Positions 55,372 through 64,000 of a DNA stretch of 64,000 bases are shown piece after piece. The notes beneath the pieces were generated by a model, which saw only the letters and a list, made by a program, of their open reading frames with translations, had not been told where the DNA came from and searched no databases. Every line of letters begins with the position of its first letter. The stretch's first letter is position 1. Source of the stretch: Nostoc sp. 'Peltigera membranacea cyanobiont' N6 (GTDB lineage Bacteria; Cyanobacteriota; Cyanobacteriia; Cyanobacteriales; Nostocaceae); the NCBI RefSeq assembly GCF_002949735.1, contig NZ_CP026684.1:62001-126000 (forward strand). Reading direction: 5' to 3'. Both the position numbers and the translations under genes were made by a program.

Positions 55372-56367
55372 TTATATAGGCTCGGAAAGAGTTCGGAACT
55401 CATCACCAAAAACTTGACACCACGCATCTACAGCAGCATCTTCATCACCGTCAAACTCACAACTTTTGGCATCCATCATTGCATCATAAGCTTCTTGAAC
55501 CCGCTCCAAATAACTCAGGCGAGTTTTCTCAGTCCAAGTCTTAGCAATGTTGTTATTCGGATTTACAGAATCCATAATCACAACTTGGTCGGCTGGAAGT
55601 ACAACTCGATTCGCATTATAGAAATCGTCAAAAATAATTGGTTCCAAGAACTGATGTTTGCGTAAAAAAGAAAACACTTGCCGTAAACTGGTTTGCCACT
55701 CGTCAGTTACACCATATTCTTCAAAAGCGGCAGCAGTTACAAGGTCGCAGAAAATTGACGGCTGGGTTAAATCACCTTGTTGATTGTTCCACCATTTCAC
55801 CATACGAACAAGACGATTAAACTTGACGGGGCCAGAAATTTGTTTGCTCAGTGCTATGCGCTGGCTAATAAAATCATTGTGGCAAGTGACTGATGTCAGA
55901 CGCCAACCATCCTTACGAGGTATCCAGCCCCCATTCGGTAGACCGAGAGAATCATCACGGATAATTGGTGCTACATCAACATTTAACTTGATACCACTGC
56001 GAAACTTTACCCTTACTGCACTCTTGAGGGGCTTGATGTCTTCATCCTGCTTTGCTGGGTAGATGTTACGAATTTGATCGCTGGTAAATTTTAAAAGCTT
56101 ATCCAGTTGTTCTTTAGTTGCGTCTTCACCCGAATAGTAAGCAGCAATATCTACATCGAAAATATTATCTTCTGTTCTACGCAGTGAAGTAAATTTGGCG
56201 TTTGAACCTGCTTTTAGTACCTTCTCTAATGTAAACCGATCGTCAGCAGAAACTCGGTTTTTGAGTTGCTCGACCATGTAATCGGTTTGTCGGTTTGCTT
56301 CTTTAATGTGTTCGTTTGTAGGCCGAATTTGGCTTGCGAATCTGTCAAATCTTTCTTTGATAGTCAT
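55372..56367 (-). CDS. Type III CBASS CD-NTase
   Basis: 331 aa from ATG 56367 (MTIKERFDRFASQI). It has the catalytic set G54-S55 (KAGSNAKFTS), D71 and D73 (IFDVDIAAYY) and D131 (KLNVDVAPII). All key residues are intact. It is only distantly similar to the CD-NTase at 22667, so two unrelated signalling systems are present. An upstream ATG at 56409 overlaps the effector gene and is less likely. The product is unknown; a SAVED-type effector suggests a cyclic di- or trinucleotide. Confidence 0.88.
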   Translation of the reverse strand: MTIKERFDRFASQIRPTNEHIKEANRQTDYMVEQLKNRVSADDRFTLEKVLKAGSNAKFTSLRRTEDNIFDVDIAAYYSGEDATKEQLDKLLKFTSDQIRNIYPAKQDEDIKPLKSAVRVKFRSGIKLNVDVAPIIRDDSLGLPNGGWIPRKDGWRLTSVTCHNDFISQRIALSKQISGPVKFNRLVRMVKWWNNQQGDLTQPSIFCDLVTAAAFEEYGVTDEWQTSLRQVFSFLRKHQFLEPIIFDDFYNANRVVLPADQVVIMDSVNPNNNIAKTWTEKTRLSYLERVQEAYDAMMDAKSCEFDGDEDAAVDAWCQVFGDEFRTLSEPI

Positions 56368-56381
56368 ATTTTTTTTGCCAA

Positions 56382-57998
56382 TTATGCTTGTGTAGGTCGG
56401 ATAACGCATTGTTCACCGACATACGCTGCTGCCAAATCAATTGCCCAGTCATAACCCCGATGGAAATTCCACACGATTACAGGTGGATGGATATTCTCCG
56501 AAATTTGCTGTCCAATATGGAAGGCGAGTGATACTGGCCCAGCGTAGAAGATATGAACCCTATTCACGTTAGGTATTCGTTGGGTAATTAAATCCATTGT
56601 GCGTCGAAACACCTGTCCGTATTCACGCACCTGATTTTCACTACGTACAATACCTCTCTGAGGTAGTAATTTCAAATCCACTTCAATTGCTCCCTCTGGA
56701 ACAACTTTACGAGTTTGTTCGGGGAACACTTTATAACTCACAGTTATGCGAATTATTACATCACCTGTGTGCCTCAGTAGTGTCTCAGGTAAACCCTGTA
56801 CATCCATAGGAGGAAACTCTTCTCCATCTCCCGGCCATGACCAGGTATTTGAGCCTGGACTGGGGTGAAAGTCGAAAAACCTCACCGGCTGGCGGTCTGT
56901 GATCAGATGACCAGCTAGAATAGCCAAGGGTATGTGTATGATACCGTGGAATACTAATTCTGCTTCACCACGTCGTGCAAGTGTTCCAAATAATGCTCCT
57001 TGCGGTTCGGTTATGCGCTGAACGGCAGTTTCTGGACTAGTAAATACTCCATTTGCTACTAAATCAGTGAAATCTAATAGAGATGTTTCCACCTCACGCC
57101 GCTTCAGGTCATCCCCAAAACTTTTGATTACTTCATCTGGTGCGATCGCTCGCAAAGATTGGGCGCGAAGTATTAATAGTGGCGTTTCAACCGTTCTGGC
57201 AGTTTTTACCGCAGCTAGTGGTGGAATCGGTCGAGAGCGTAATAACCCGATTGTAAAGGCAGCTGCTGCATTGGCAGCATAGCCATGCCAATTATCATTT
57301 TTTTGTGCATCTGCAAAATCACTTATACCCCGAATTTCTAGAAAACGAGGGGGATTAGTGTGGTTTGCCGCTGCCCGTGCTACTCCAGCACCCTCCATTG
57401 CTACAGCGAGGAGCTTTGGACAATCCTGGAGTAAGCGTGGTAAAGTTTCTGCGTCTGCAATTACTTTTTCTCCACTAGCGATAGGAGCAAAATGCACCTC
57501 TGGCAAGGCATTTTCTGTTTGTACAGTTCCTGGACGCAGCACGCTGATCTGCCCTTTCCACTCACTTGCCTCGTAGGCATAAGCGCGACCATAAAGTAGG
57601 CGATCGGATAGGAACTGTTCTGACCTACGCTGGTCGCCCTCTGTAGTCAACTTAGCCATCTCATAGTAGTAGCAGAACGTTGACACCACAACATCTCCTA
57701 GTTCCAGTTTCCCACGCACACCACCAGCAATTCCTACCATCATTACGTTGACTGGTTCCCAACGCTGGAGTAGTCTAGTTGTTGCAACAGCAGCTTCGTT
57801 ATTACCCATACCTAATAATGCAACGAGAACTACTGTGTAATATTCATTTGAGCCTGGAATGCTAACACGCCCATAGTAATAGGTAAGAGGCTCAAAATCT
57901 TCCTGCAACACTTCACAAGAGTCTAGGCGATCACGTACTGCATCCCTCTCAATTCTGAGCGCTGTAATGATAGCAAAATCAACGGAGTTGTTTCTCAT
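56382..57998 (-). CDS. CBASS effector: nucleoside phosphorylase fused to SAVED
   Basis: 538 aa from ATG 57998; GTG 58004 is an alternative start. The N-terminal 250 residues are a purine nucleoside phosphorylase/MTA-SAH nucleosidase fold: DFAIITALRIERDAV, VGIAGGVRGKLELGDVVVS and AMEGAGVARAA followed by IRGISDFAD. The C-terminal 270 residues fit a SAVED sensor (ELVFHGIIHIPLAILAG, HIFYAGPVSLAFHIGQQI and VIVWNF). On binding the signal the enzyme probably degrades nucleosides or NAD-like cofactors; the substrate is not known. It is the first gene of the operon and precedes the CD-NTase by 14 bp. Confidence 0.85.
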   Translation of the reverse strand: MRNNSVDFAIITALRIERDAVRDRLDSCEVLQEDFEPLTYYYGRVSIPGSNEYYTVVLVALLGMGNNEAAVATTRLLQRWEPVNVMMVGIAGGVRGKLELGDVVVSTFCYYYEMAKLTTEGDQRRSEQFLSDRLLYGRAYAYEASEWKGQISVLRPGTVQTENALPEVHFAPIASGEKVIADAETLPRLLQDCPKLLAVAMEGAGVARAAANHTNPPRFLEIRGISDFADAQKNDNWHGYAANAAAAFTIGLLRSRPIPPLAAVKTARTVETPLLILRAQSLRAIAPDEVIKSFGDDLKRREVETSLLDFTDLVANGVFTSPETAVQRITEPQGALFGTLARRGEAELVFHGIIHIPLAILAGHLITDRQPVRFFDFHPSPGSNTWSWPGDGEEFPPMDVQGLPETLLRHTGDVIIRITVSYKVFPEQTRKVVPEGAIEVDLKLLPQRGIVRSENQVREYGQVFRRTMDLITQRIPNVNRVHIFYAGPVSLAFHIGQQISENIHPPVIVWNFHRGYDWAIDLAAAYVGEQCVIRPTQA

Positions 57999-58429
57999 AG
58001 TCACGCTGTCAAGGGCGCTGTAACCAAATAGCTGGTAAATTTAATCAGCGGTTTTGACGATTTTAGACTATTTTTATTTAATTGGGGGGTAGGGCAAACG
58101 CATCTAAATACTCTTGATCACAACGAAGCTTAAGAAACAACGAAAAAATCAGGATTTCGCGTTTGATTATTTTTAAAGCCCCAAAGCGATCGCCTAATTT
58201 CTTCGCAATAAGCAAAGGTTAATGACATTATTTTTAGCTCTATTGAGAATAGACTTTACTTATTGACATGATGCGGCCGCCCTAAATTGGGGGGTAATCA
58301 AAGCTGTAGCATTTAAAGTTTTCTTTATTCTCAATGAAATAAAGTATTACATTCTATAACTCTCAATTACGCAATGATTCTAGCAGCTAACGCCACGGAT
58401 GGGAAAATAAACCTTCAGGCGTAACTGCC
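57999..58429. other. Gap with a 12-bp direct repeat upstream of the primase-like gene
   Basis: No gene is supported. AATTGGGGGGTA occurs at 58080-58091 and at 58285-58296; a HIP1 site lies at about 58188-58195. The repeats may belong to a replication origin of the following AEP-type gene, but two copies are too few to say. Confidence 0.4.
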
Positions 58430-59785
58430 ATGACCTTCAATCCCAGACAAACAACCATTAAATTCTTAAGACAAATAGGCTTTACCACCGGAACCAAAAT
58501 TTGGCTCAGGATTTCTTGGGACTTGCCCATAGAAATGATACCTAAAAACTGGAATAATTACTGCCGCAATGGTCAATTTGTCTACTCCCACTACATTCTC
58601 TGCGGTAAAATCACCCAGCAAGGATTTCAACTCTACTGCTGTACTTACGGAGGTCGAGACAAACAAGGCAATACCTGCTGGCGGCTGACACCTAAACGCT
58701 ATGCTGATGGTTGGGCATTGGCATTTAAAATGTCATATCTTGGTGCTACAGTCAGCTTTTACCCCAACCAACCAGACAAGGGCATCAGCAATCAGCACGT
58801 TAGTCAATGCCAATGTTTATTCTACGAAATTGATGATTTGGCATTGAGTCAGCAGCGACAAGCTGTAGACTGGCTAAAGGACGAAATCAACTTGGAACCC
58901 GCCGCCGTAGTTTATACAGGTGGGAAATCCCTGCACGTTTACTTTAAATGCAGCCATTCCTTAAATCCTGCTGAATGGCTGTACCTCAATCGCCAACTGA
59001 CGATTATCCAAAACGCAGATCCAGCCATTTGCAACTTAGCTCGTTCCATGAGACTGCCAGGTATGCTTCGCAGACGGGTGGTGGATGGAATATTGAGTGG
59101 AACCATCCCCATTACCCTAGAGCATTGGTCAAACTGTCAGTACAACTTGGAAGAGCTAGAAACCGCATTTGATTCTACAGCCTTATTTCCCTACGAACTT
59201 TCTGAGCAACGCTGGCGCAAGTGGGTGCAACTTCTCACAAGAGCGAAAAGTGGACAAGTTATCGACCCACAAGCAGCGCTACTGCAACCTTCTGTGACCG
59301 TCCCTCGCTCAACCTTACATTGCCGACGAGGGACAGTAACACAGGCTACAACCAGAGATAATTGCTCATCTCTTAAACAACTACGCGCTAGCGGAGTGTC
59401 TGTTCCTTTGTCTATCTGTTTAACTTTGAGCGATCGCACTTTACTAACTTATGGTGAATTTGAGGGAAACAGAAACAATGCTGGCTACAAGTTAGCACGG
59501 AATTTGCTAGGTACATCGGCTTTGCTAACTCAACACCGAATAGTTTATCATCCTGACCCACGCCAGCTATTTGATCGATATTGCGATCGCTGTACACCTC
59601 CACTTGAATCAACTGAGGCAGATACAATTTTGCACAGTGCAAATAAAACAACAGCCTTTGCCAGTCGGGACTTTGGCTCAATTGTCATGAGCATTCGTAA
59701 GTGGAAGTCACACCGCAAATCAAAAAAGCAGTGCGTCAGAAAACCAAAAAGATTAGTTAACGCGAGGTTGACAAAATCGATGTAA
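58430..59785 (+). CDS. AEP-like primase, second copy
   Basis: 451 aa from ATG 58430. The catalytic features are CLFYEIDDL (about 130-136; an acidic pair in the place of DxD), VYTGGKSLHVYFK (about 161-173, the SxH-like motif) and RSMRLPGMLRR (about 205, RxP region). The layout is that of cyanobacterial plasmid primases, different in detail from the 740-aa protein at 1254. The C-terminal 170 residues are helical with a basic end. Two AEP-like genes could mean two origins, or a co-integrate plasmid. Confidence 0.65.
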   Translation: MTFNPRQTTIKFLRQIGFTTGTKIWLRISWDLPIEMIPKNWNNYCRNGQFVYSHYILCGKITQQGFQLYCCTYGGRDKQGNTCWRLTPKRYADGWALAFKMSYLGATVSFYPNQPDKGISNQHVSQCQCLFYEIDDLALSQQRQAVDWLKDEINLEPAAVVYTGGKSLHVYFKCSHSLNPAEWLYLNRQLTIIQNADPAICNLARSMRLPGMLRRRVVDGILSGTIPITLEHWSNCQYNLEELETAFDSTALFPYELSEQRWRKWVQLLTRAKSGQVIDPQAALLQPSVTVPRSTLHCRRGTVTQATTRDNCSSLKQLRASGVSVPLSICLTLSDRTLLTYGEFEGNRNNAGYKLARNLLGTSALLTQHRIVYHPDPRQLFDRYCDRCTPPLESTEADTILHSANKTTAFASRDFGSIVMSIRKWKSHRKSKKQCVRKPKRLVNARLTKSM

Positions 59786-59811
59786 TACCCTTCCAATTTC
59801 TACCCATAATC

Positions 59812-59885
59812 TACCGTGTACACATATCTTTGTACAGGATTAAAACGGTGTGGGACAACTCTCAAATACTTGTGTGTACACGGTA
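59812..59885. repeat. 13-bp perfect inverted repeat between convergent genes
   Basis: TACCGTGTACACA (59812-59824) faces TGTGTACACGGTA (59873-59885) across a 48-base spacer. It lies between the AEP-like gene and the convergent gene at 59935. It may be a protein-binding site or part of an origin; the long loop argues against a terminator. Confidence 0.55.
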
Positions 59886-59934
59886 GCCCTATTCTGGGGA
59901 GACTATATGACTATTAAAAGTACTATCTCTAGTT

Positions 59935-60555
59935 TTACTTTCCCATTTTTGGTAAATAAGACTGACGATAATTGTTCTTAGCCATCAGCCTAGCCTCACG
60001 CTTTGTCCACTGTTTTTGTAAAGGAACATCAGCCAATCTTTGCAATAATATGAATACGCTATCATCTCCAGTCAACCGAGCGATGATTTGAGCGATCGCC
60101 TTACAACAACTCCAAGGATGACGTACCACCTGAACTTCTGCAAATCTCACCACACCCCAATTGCGCTCCAAGAAAAAACGGTTACGGATTTTATCGTCAT
60201 CAACATCAATACAGTGGTGAGGTTTACCTGTATCTCCAGTATAAGGTTCATCAATCTCAATATCGAGAGCTAACCCAGAAGATTGATGGTAAAGGATAAA
60301 ATCGGCTGAGTAACGTCGAGACGAACCAGGAATTTCAAATTCCACCGCTTGACAGATAAGATTCTCTATAAACGTACACAGTAAATGGCGAAAAAACTCC
60401 TTTTCGCTCACACCTTGCTTGGCTGTACCATTCCCATCTGGGGATGCAACGCATCCTTGAAACAACGCTTTTAGATACCCCTTTCCTCGATCACGGTTAG
60501 CAAACCGCCTTGCTAGGGGTGGATAAAGAATAACCGGGTAATAGCCAGTAGACAT
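59935..60555 (-). CDS. Possible PD-(D/E)XK nuclease-like protein
   Basis: 206 aa from ATG 60555. The core YSADFILYHQSSGLALDIEID resembles the D...ExD pattern of Vsr/DUF559-like nucleases (AD, IEID), followed by a KIRNRFFLERNWGVVRFAE stretch typical of the same fold. N-terminal residues are basic. I am moderately sure of the fold, not of the function. It is convergent with the primase and divergent from the small genes at 60687 onwards. Confidence 0.55.
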   Translation of the reverse strand: MSTGYYPVILYPPLARRFANRDRGKGYLKALFQGCVASPDGNGTAKQGVSEKEFFRHLLCTFIENLICQAVEFEIPGSSRRYSADFILYHQSSGLALDIEIDEPYTGDTGKPHHCIDVDDDKIRNRFFLERNWGVVRFAEVQVVRHPWSCCKAIAQIIARLTGDDSVFILLQRLADVPLQKQWTKREARLMAKNNYRQSYLPKMGK

Positions 60556-60686
60556 TAGTAGTTATCAGGCTGCTCGTGTTTAACAGTTCTTATTCGCAAG
60601 TATCAACCTTAATTGTAATCAAGAAAACTCATCTCAGCTACTGACCAAGTGCATAATAATATTATTCACCATTAATGGAGATACCC

Positions 60687-60917
60687 ATGAAAGAATTAAT
60701 GAAACAGCCTTCATCTTGGCTACCAAATGGAATAAAACTTAATCTTTCCGATCAGTTTCGTCCTTTTTCTTTTACTGAAGAATTACAAATACGTTTAGAG
60801 GAACTATTAGAAAAAAATAAAGAAAACTTACTCAATCCAGATGAACAAGCAGAATTAGCTGGGTTATTAGAATTAGAAAAAATCTTCAGTTTTATCAACG
60901 CTAAACTTGCTTCTTAA
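60687..60917 (+). CDS. Small hypothetical protein
   Basis: 77 aa from ATG 60687, with GGAG seven bases upstream (ATG 60675 is an alternative). It is helical and charged (LQIRLEELLEKNKENLLNPD) and has no recognised motif. It leads a plus-strand set of small genes ending in the Gp157-like one. Confidence 0.5.
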   Translation: MKELMKQPSSWLPNGIKLNLSDQFRPFSFTEELQIRLEELLEKNKENLLNPDEQAELAGLLELEKIFSFINAKLAS

Positions 60918-61040
60918 TTGTGGTCATCAACAATTTTGTTCGCTTAAACGTCCGTAAAAGGGCAAAATACTTGTGTGAATATTGTCACTCTCCAGACGCG
61001 CTATCGCGCCACGGTTTCTGGCGTTAAGCAAGCAACATTC

Positions 61041-61226
61041 ATGCAAACACTGACAATAACTTTAACTTCGCCTGACTCAACTATTGCTGCTAATCAAAAT
61101 CTTCAACCTCGACAAAAGGTCATTTCCAATTTATCTTTCAATACTAATTTAGATTCAGGCACTATAGCTATCTTAGAACAGATTGAAGCTGAATATGAAT
61201 ACTACCAAGCTTGTGAGGAGTGGTAG
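61041..61226 (+). CDS. Small hypothetical protein
   Basis: About 61 aa from ATG 61041, or 83 aa if GTG 60975 is used; neither start has a clear ribosome site. Ends IEAEYEYYQACEEW. Its stop overlaps the leader of the Gp157-family gene, which starts 2 bp later. Unknown function. Confidence 0.45.
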   Translation: MQTLTITLTSPDSTIAANQNLQPRQKVISNLSFNTNLDSGTIAILEQIEAEYEYYQACEEW

Positions 61227-61228
61227 TC

Positions 61229-61807
61229 ATGAATTTAGCACTCGCTCAACAATCCTTAGCAGGACTTTCCCAAACTGCTGCTCATCTCTGGGAACAACTA
61301 ACCAATTGCCAGACTCCTGAAGAGGAAGCTGCTATCATCACCGCTATTTGGGAAACTCAGGAAGTTCAGGAAGAAGTTGTTGATATCCAAGCAGAATTAG
61401 CATTGCAACTGGATGCTGAAATAGCGGCTATTAAGCAACGACTAGAACATCTAAAAGCTGTACATCAATCAGCACTATTAAGACTAGAACGCTGGCGACA
61501 AAAATTAGATGAAACTATTTTAGAACAAACCGCCGCAGGAATTCTACCTGAGCAAATGATTGGTAATTCACTTCGCATCACGATTCAAGAAAATCCGCCA
61601 AGTTGTGAGGTGCTGATAGATGCAGAACAATTGTCTCCAAAATACCGCAGAGAAAAGACTGTTTACTCAGCAGACAAGAAAGCTATCATTGCTGCTTGGA
61701 AGAAAGGTATTCCTGTAGATGGCACTCACATCCAGCGTAAGCGCCGAGTTATCTATGCTTTAACAGCAACGGCAATTCACGACTTCAAAGACTCGCTTTT
61801 AACTTAG
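61229..61807 (+). CDS. Siphovirus Gp157-family protein
   Basis: 192 aa from ATG 61229 with GAGGAG upstream. The long coiled-coil helix (QLDAEIAAIKQRLEHLKAVH) followed by the conserved end SLRITIQENPPSCEVLI, SPKYRREKTVYSADKKAIIA and GTHIQRKRRVIY is the Gp157 family, first known in streptococcal phages where it is linked to phage resistance. It is common on phages and plasmids, next to recombination or replication genes. Confidence 0.8.
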   Translation: MNLALAQQSLAGLSQTAAHLWEQLTNCQTPEEEAAIITAIWETQEVQEEVVDIQAELALQLDAEIAAIKQRLEHLKAVHQSALLRLERWRQKLDETILEQTAAGILPEQMIGNSLRITIQENPPSCEVLIDAEQLSPKYRREKTVYSADKKAIIAAWKKGIPVDGTHIQRKRRVIYALTATAIHDFKDSLLT

Positions 61808-62343
61808 CAATAGCTTTAACTAATTTATCAGCCAACAGCAGGAATTTTACTGTTTTGTTGGCTGCTGCTTATACGTCAACCAAAAAGTTTTCTCCGAAGA
61901 GCGATGCCTGCGGTGGGCTACGCCTACGCTAAAAAACTAGTAGTTTTTGCGACTTTTAAATACGTAATTCACTAACCAGCAGATATAGTATGTATTAAGA
62001 TGGCTTCTAATTGGCTGGTCGATAAATTGTCAACACTAAACTGATGCAATATAAATGCTTTCGACTACTTGATATTTACATTCAATTGCTTGAGATAAAA
62101 AGGCCAACATCTGCTTAAGTGCGAAAAGCGTGTGATAAATCAATCGCCAACAAAAACGTCGTCTTCACCATGATCCACTTACCACAATACAATTCTTGGT
62201 CAATCAACATCAGGAACTTCTGACTGTGCTTGAGGCTCAAGCTCTGACATACCAATTAAACAGCTAGGGATTCTCATCAGTAATGGGTTTCAGCCTATCT
62301 GCTCTTGGTGAACACTTTGCTAGGTTCTGCCACCACTACTACT
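61808..62343. other. Gap with a GC-rich repeat, no gene
   Basis: GCGATGCCTGCGGTGGGCTA then CGCCTACGC (about 61901-61929) belongs to the Nostocales palindromic repeat class. Nothing else is supported in these 536 bp. Confidence 0.45.
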
Positions 62344-64000
62344 TTACTTTTGAGTGCCAATGCCGTCGCATAAGTGCCTATCGCTCTCGCTAACTTTAGG
62401 ATTATTTTGTAAATAATTGCGTACCCAATCACAACTCCGCCCCATTAAAGAGTTTAAATCCATATCCCAGAGTTTGATCGTCCTGTCCCCACTACCAGAA
62501 GCCAAAGTCTTGCCGTCGGAGCTAAAACTGACGCTATAGACAAAATGATCATGCCCCTTGAGGGTGCGGATTTCCTCTCCTGTCTGTATATTCCAGAGTT
62601 TGATCGTCTTGTCCCTACTACCAGAAGCCAAAGTTTTGCCGTCGGAGCTAAAACTGACGCTAGAGACAAAATGATCATGCCCCTTGAGGGTGCAGATTTC
62701 CTCTGCTGTTTGTATATTCCAGAGTTTGATCGTCTTGTCCCTACTACCAGAAGCCAAAGTTTTGCCGTCGGAGCTAAAACTGACGCTAGAGACAAAATGA
62801 TCATGCCCCTTGAGGGTGCAGATTTCCTCTGCTGTCTGTATATTCCAGAGTTTGATCGTCTTGTCCTCACTACCAGAAGCCAAAGTCTTGCCGTCGGAGC
62901 TAAAACTGACGCTAATGACAGACTCATCATGCCCCTTGAGAGTGCGGATTTCCTCTCCTGTCTGTACATTCCAGAGTTTGATCGTCTTGTCCAAGCTACC
63001 AGAAGCCAAAGTCTTGCCGTCGGAGCTAAAACTAACGCTAATGACAGGTTCATCATACTCCTTGAGGGTGCGGATTTCTTCTCCTGTTTCTACATTCCAG
63101 AGTTTGATGTCAACACTACCAGAAGCCAAAGTCTTGCAGTCGGAGCTAAAACTGACGCTATATACAACATGATCATGCCCCTTGAGGGTGCGGATTTCCT
63201 CTCCTGTCTGTACATTCCAGAGTTTGATCGTCTTGTCCTCACTAGCAGAAGCCAAAGTTTTGCCGTCAGAGCTAAAACTGACGCTATAGACAACATGATC
63301 ATGCCCCTTGAGGGTGCGGATTTCCTCTCCTATCTGTACATTCCAGAGTTTGATCGTCTTGTCCTCACTAGCAGAAGCCAAAGTCTTGTCGTCGGAGCTA
63401 AAACTGACGCTAGAGACAGACTCATCATGCCCCTTGAGGGTGCGAATTTCCTCTCCTGTCTGTACATTCCAGAGTTTGATCGTCTTGTCCTCACTAGCAG
63501 AAGCCAAAGTCTTGCCGTCGCAGCTAAAACTGACGCTAGAGACAGAATAATCATGCCCCTTGAGGGTGCGAATTTCCTCTCCTGTTTCTACATTCCAGAG
63601 TTTGATCGTCTTGTCCCTACTACCAGAAGCCAAAGTCTTGCCGTCGGAGCTAAAACTGACGCTAGAGACAGACTCATCATGCCCCTTGAGGGTGCGGATT
63701 TCCTCTCCTGTATGTACATTCCAGAGTTTGATCGTCTTGTTCCAACTACCAGAAGCCAAAGTCTTGCCGTCGGAGCTAAAACTGACGCTATTGACAGAAT
63801 TATCATGCCCTTCCAAGCGATTATATTCGCTTCCTTCAACAAGAACTTTATGCAAGGCATCTATTACTTTTCCGTCGGTTGCCTTCTGTTTCTGTAAAAT
63901 TTTTCCTGCCTTAATCGCTTCAACGAAAGCTTCTAATTCGTGATGTGTATCAAACAGAGACGAGGAATAACGAGCGAGAGAATTTGCTAGACTAAGTTCG
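62344..64000 (-). CDS. WD40-repeat protein, N-terminus outside the window
   Basis: The minus-strand frame is open from the stop at 62344 to the window edge, so the gene continues beyond 64000; TTG 63855 is internal. Eleven WD40 repeats of 42 residues (GHDESVSSVSFSSDGKTLAS then KTIKLWNVQTGEEIRT) make up most of it; the sixth is two residues short. The N-terminal visible part (LARYSSSLFDTHHELEAFVE, KAGKILQKQKAT) and the C-terminal SCDWVRNYLQNNPKVSESDR are typical of cyanobacterial NTPase-WD40 proteins. The unseen part probably holds a NACHT/NB-ARC or similar domain. Such proteins can act in signalling, defence or cell death. The large plus-strand frame opposite is a shadow of the repeats. Confidence 0.8.
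   Translation of the reverse strand, partial: ELSLANSLARYSSSLFDTHHELEAFVEAIKAGKILQKQKATDGKVIDALHKVLVEGSEYNRLEGHDNSVNSVSFSSDGKTLASGSWNKTIKLWNVHTGEEIRTLKGHDESVSSVSFSSDGKTLASGSRDKTIKLWNVETGEEIRTLKGHDYSVSSVSFSCDGKTLASASEDKTIKLWNVQTGEEIRTLKGHDESVSSVSFSSDDKTLASASEDKTIKLWNVQIGEEIRTLKGHDHVVYSVSFSSDGKTLASASEDKTIKLWNVQTGEEIRTLKGHDHVVYSVSFSSDCKTLASGSVDIKLWNVETGEEIRTLKEYDEPVISVSFSSDGKTLASGSLDKTIKLWNVQTGEEIRTLKGHDESVISVSFSSDGKTLASGSEDKTIKLWNIQTAEEICTLKGHDHFVSSVSFSSDGKTLASGSRDKTIKLWNIQTAEEICTLKGHDHFVSSVSFSSDGKTLASGSRDKTIKLWNIQTGEEIRTLKGHDHFVYSVSFSSDGKTLASGSGDRTIKLWDMDLNSLMGRSCDWVRNYLQNNPKVSESDRHLCDGIGTQK

Noticed and set aside
62545..63897. 450-codon plus-strand frame opposite the WD40 gene
   Set aside because: It is the antisense shadow of the repeated WD40 units and has no plausible start context.

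Overview
The window looks like part of a large plasmid from a filamentous (Nostocales-type) cyanobacterium. Reasons: many HIP1-type GCGATCGC octamers; cyanobacterial families (XisH/XisI, a Sll1717-type ATPase, a Ycf46-type AAA+ protein); and a full set of plasmid functions, namely two AEP-type replication primases, a ParA/ParB-like pair, two actin-like (ParM-type) segregation proteins, and a MobC/MobA relaxase pair. No rRNA, tRNA or core housekeeping operon is seen. The first and last genes run off the window.

Layout. 1-4.1 kb: a truncated unknown gene, an AEP primase and a broken MFS transporter. 4.6-12.1 kb: two very large adjacent genes, an unrecognised 1169-aa protein and a 1284-aa protein with an SF2-like helicase core; this pair is the best candidate for an undescribed system. 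12.2-16.5 kb: an unknown gene, a frameshifted IS4-type element, a Sll1717-type P-loop ATPase and a small unknown gene. 16.8-27.2 kb: a two-gene Mokosh type I locus (kinase-helicase plus PLD nuclease), then a type II CBASS operon (CD-NTase, Cap2 E1/E2, Cap3 JAB protease, HNH-SAVED Cap5). 27.3-30.5 kb: a dead YgjP-type metallopeptidase, a tyrosine recombinase with an unknown downstream gene, and xisHI. 31.0-37.0 kb: a compact Tn7-like transposon (tnsA, tnsB, tnsC, tniQ and one cargo gene) with both ends visible and no Cas genes.

37-50 kb is the plasmid maintenance region: parA plus a ParB-like partner beside 28-bp palindromes; a ParM-like gene with a small partner; a Ycf46-type AAA+ gene; an acidic protein and two tandem paralogues; a lipoprotein; a membrane protein; a MinD/ParA-like ATPase; and a second ParM-like/ParR-like pair next to a 12-copy array of 11-bp repeats that resembles a parC centromere. 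50-52 kb holds mobC and mobA; the relaxase has a C-terminal region resembling DUF3991/TOPRIM. 52.4-58.0 kb, on the minus strand, is a type III CBASS (phosphorylase-SAVED effector, CD-NTase, HORMA, TRIP13-like ATPase), with a MITE and a two-TM protein beside it. 58.4-61.8 kb carries a second AEP primase, a PD-(D/E)XK-like protein and a Gp157-family gene. The window closes with a WD40-repeat protein, probably the C-terminal part of an NTPase-WD40 sensor.

Taken together, this is a mobilisable plasmid that carries a dense cargo of anti-phage systems: Mokosh, two CBASS types, probably the helicase pair, and possibly the Sll1717 ATPase and the WD40 protein. Insertion sequences, a MITE, a Tn7-like element and gene relics lie between the modules. 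All functions are read from motifs and gene order, not from searches.
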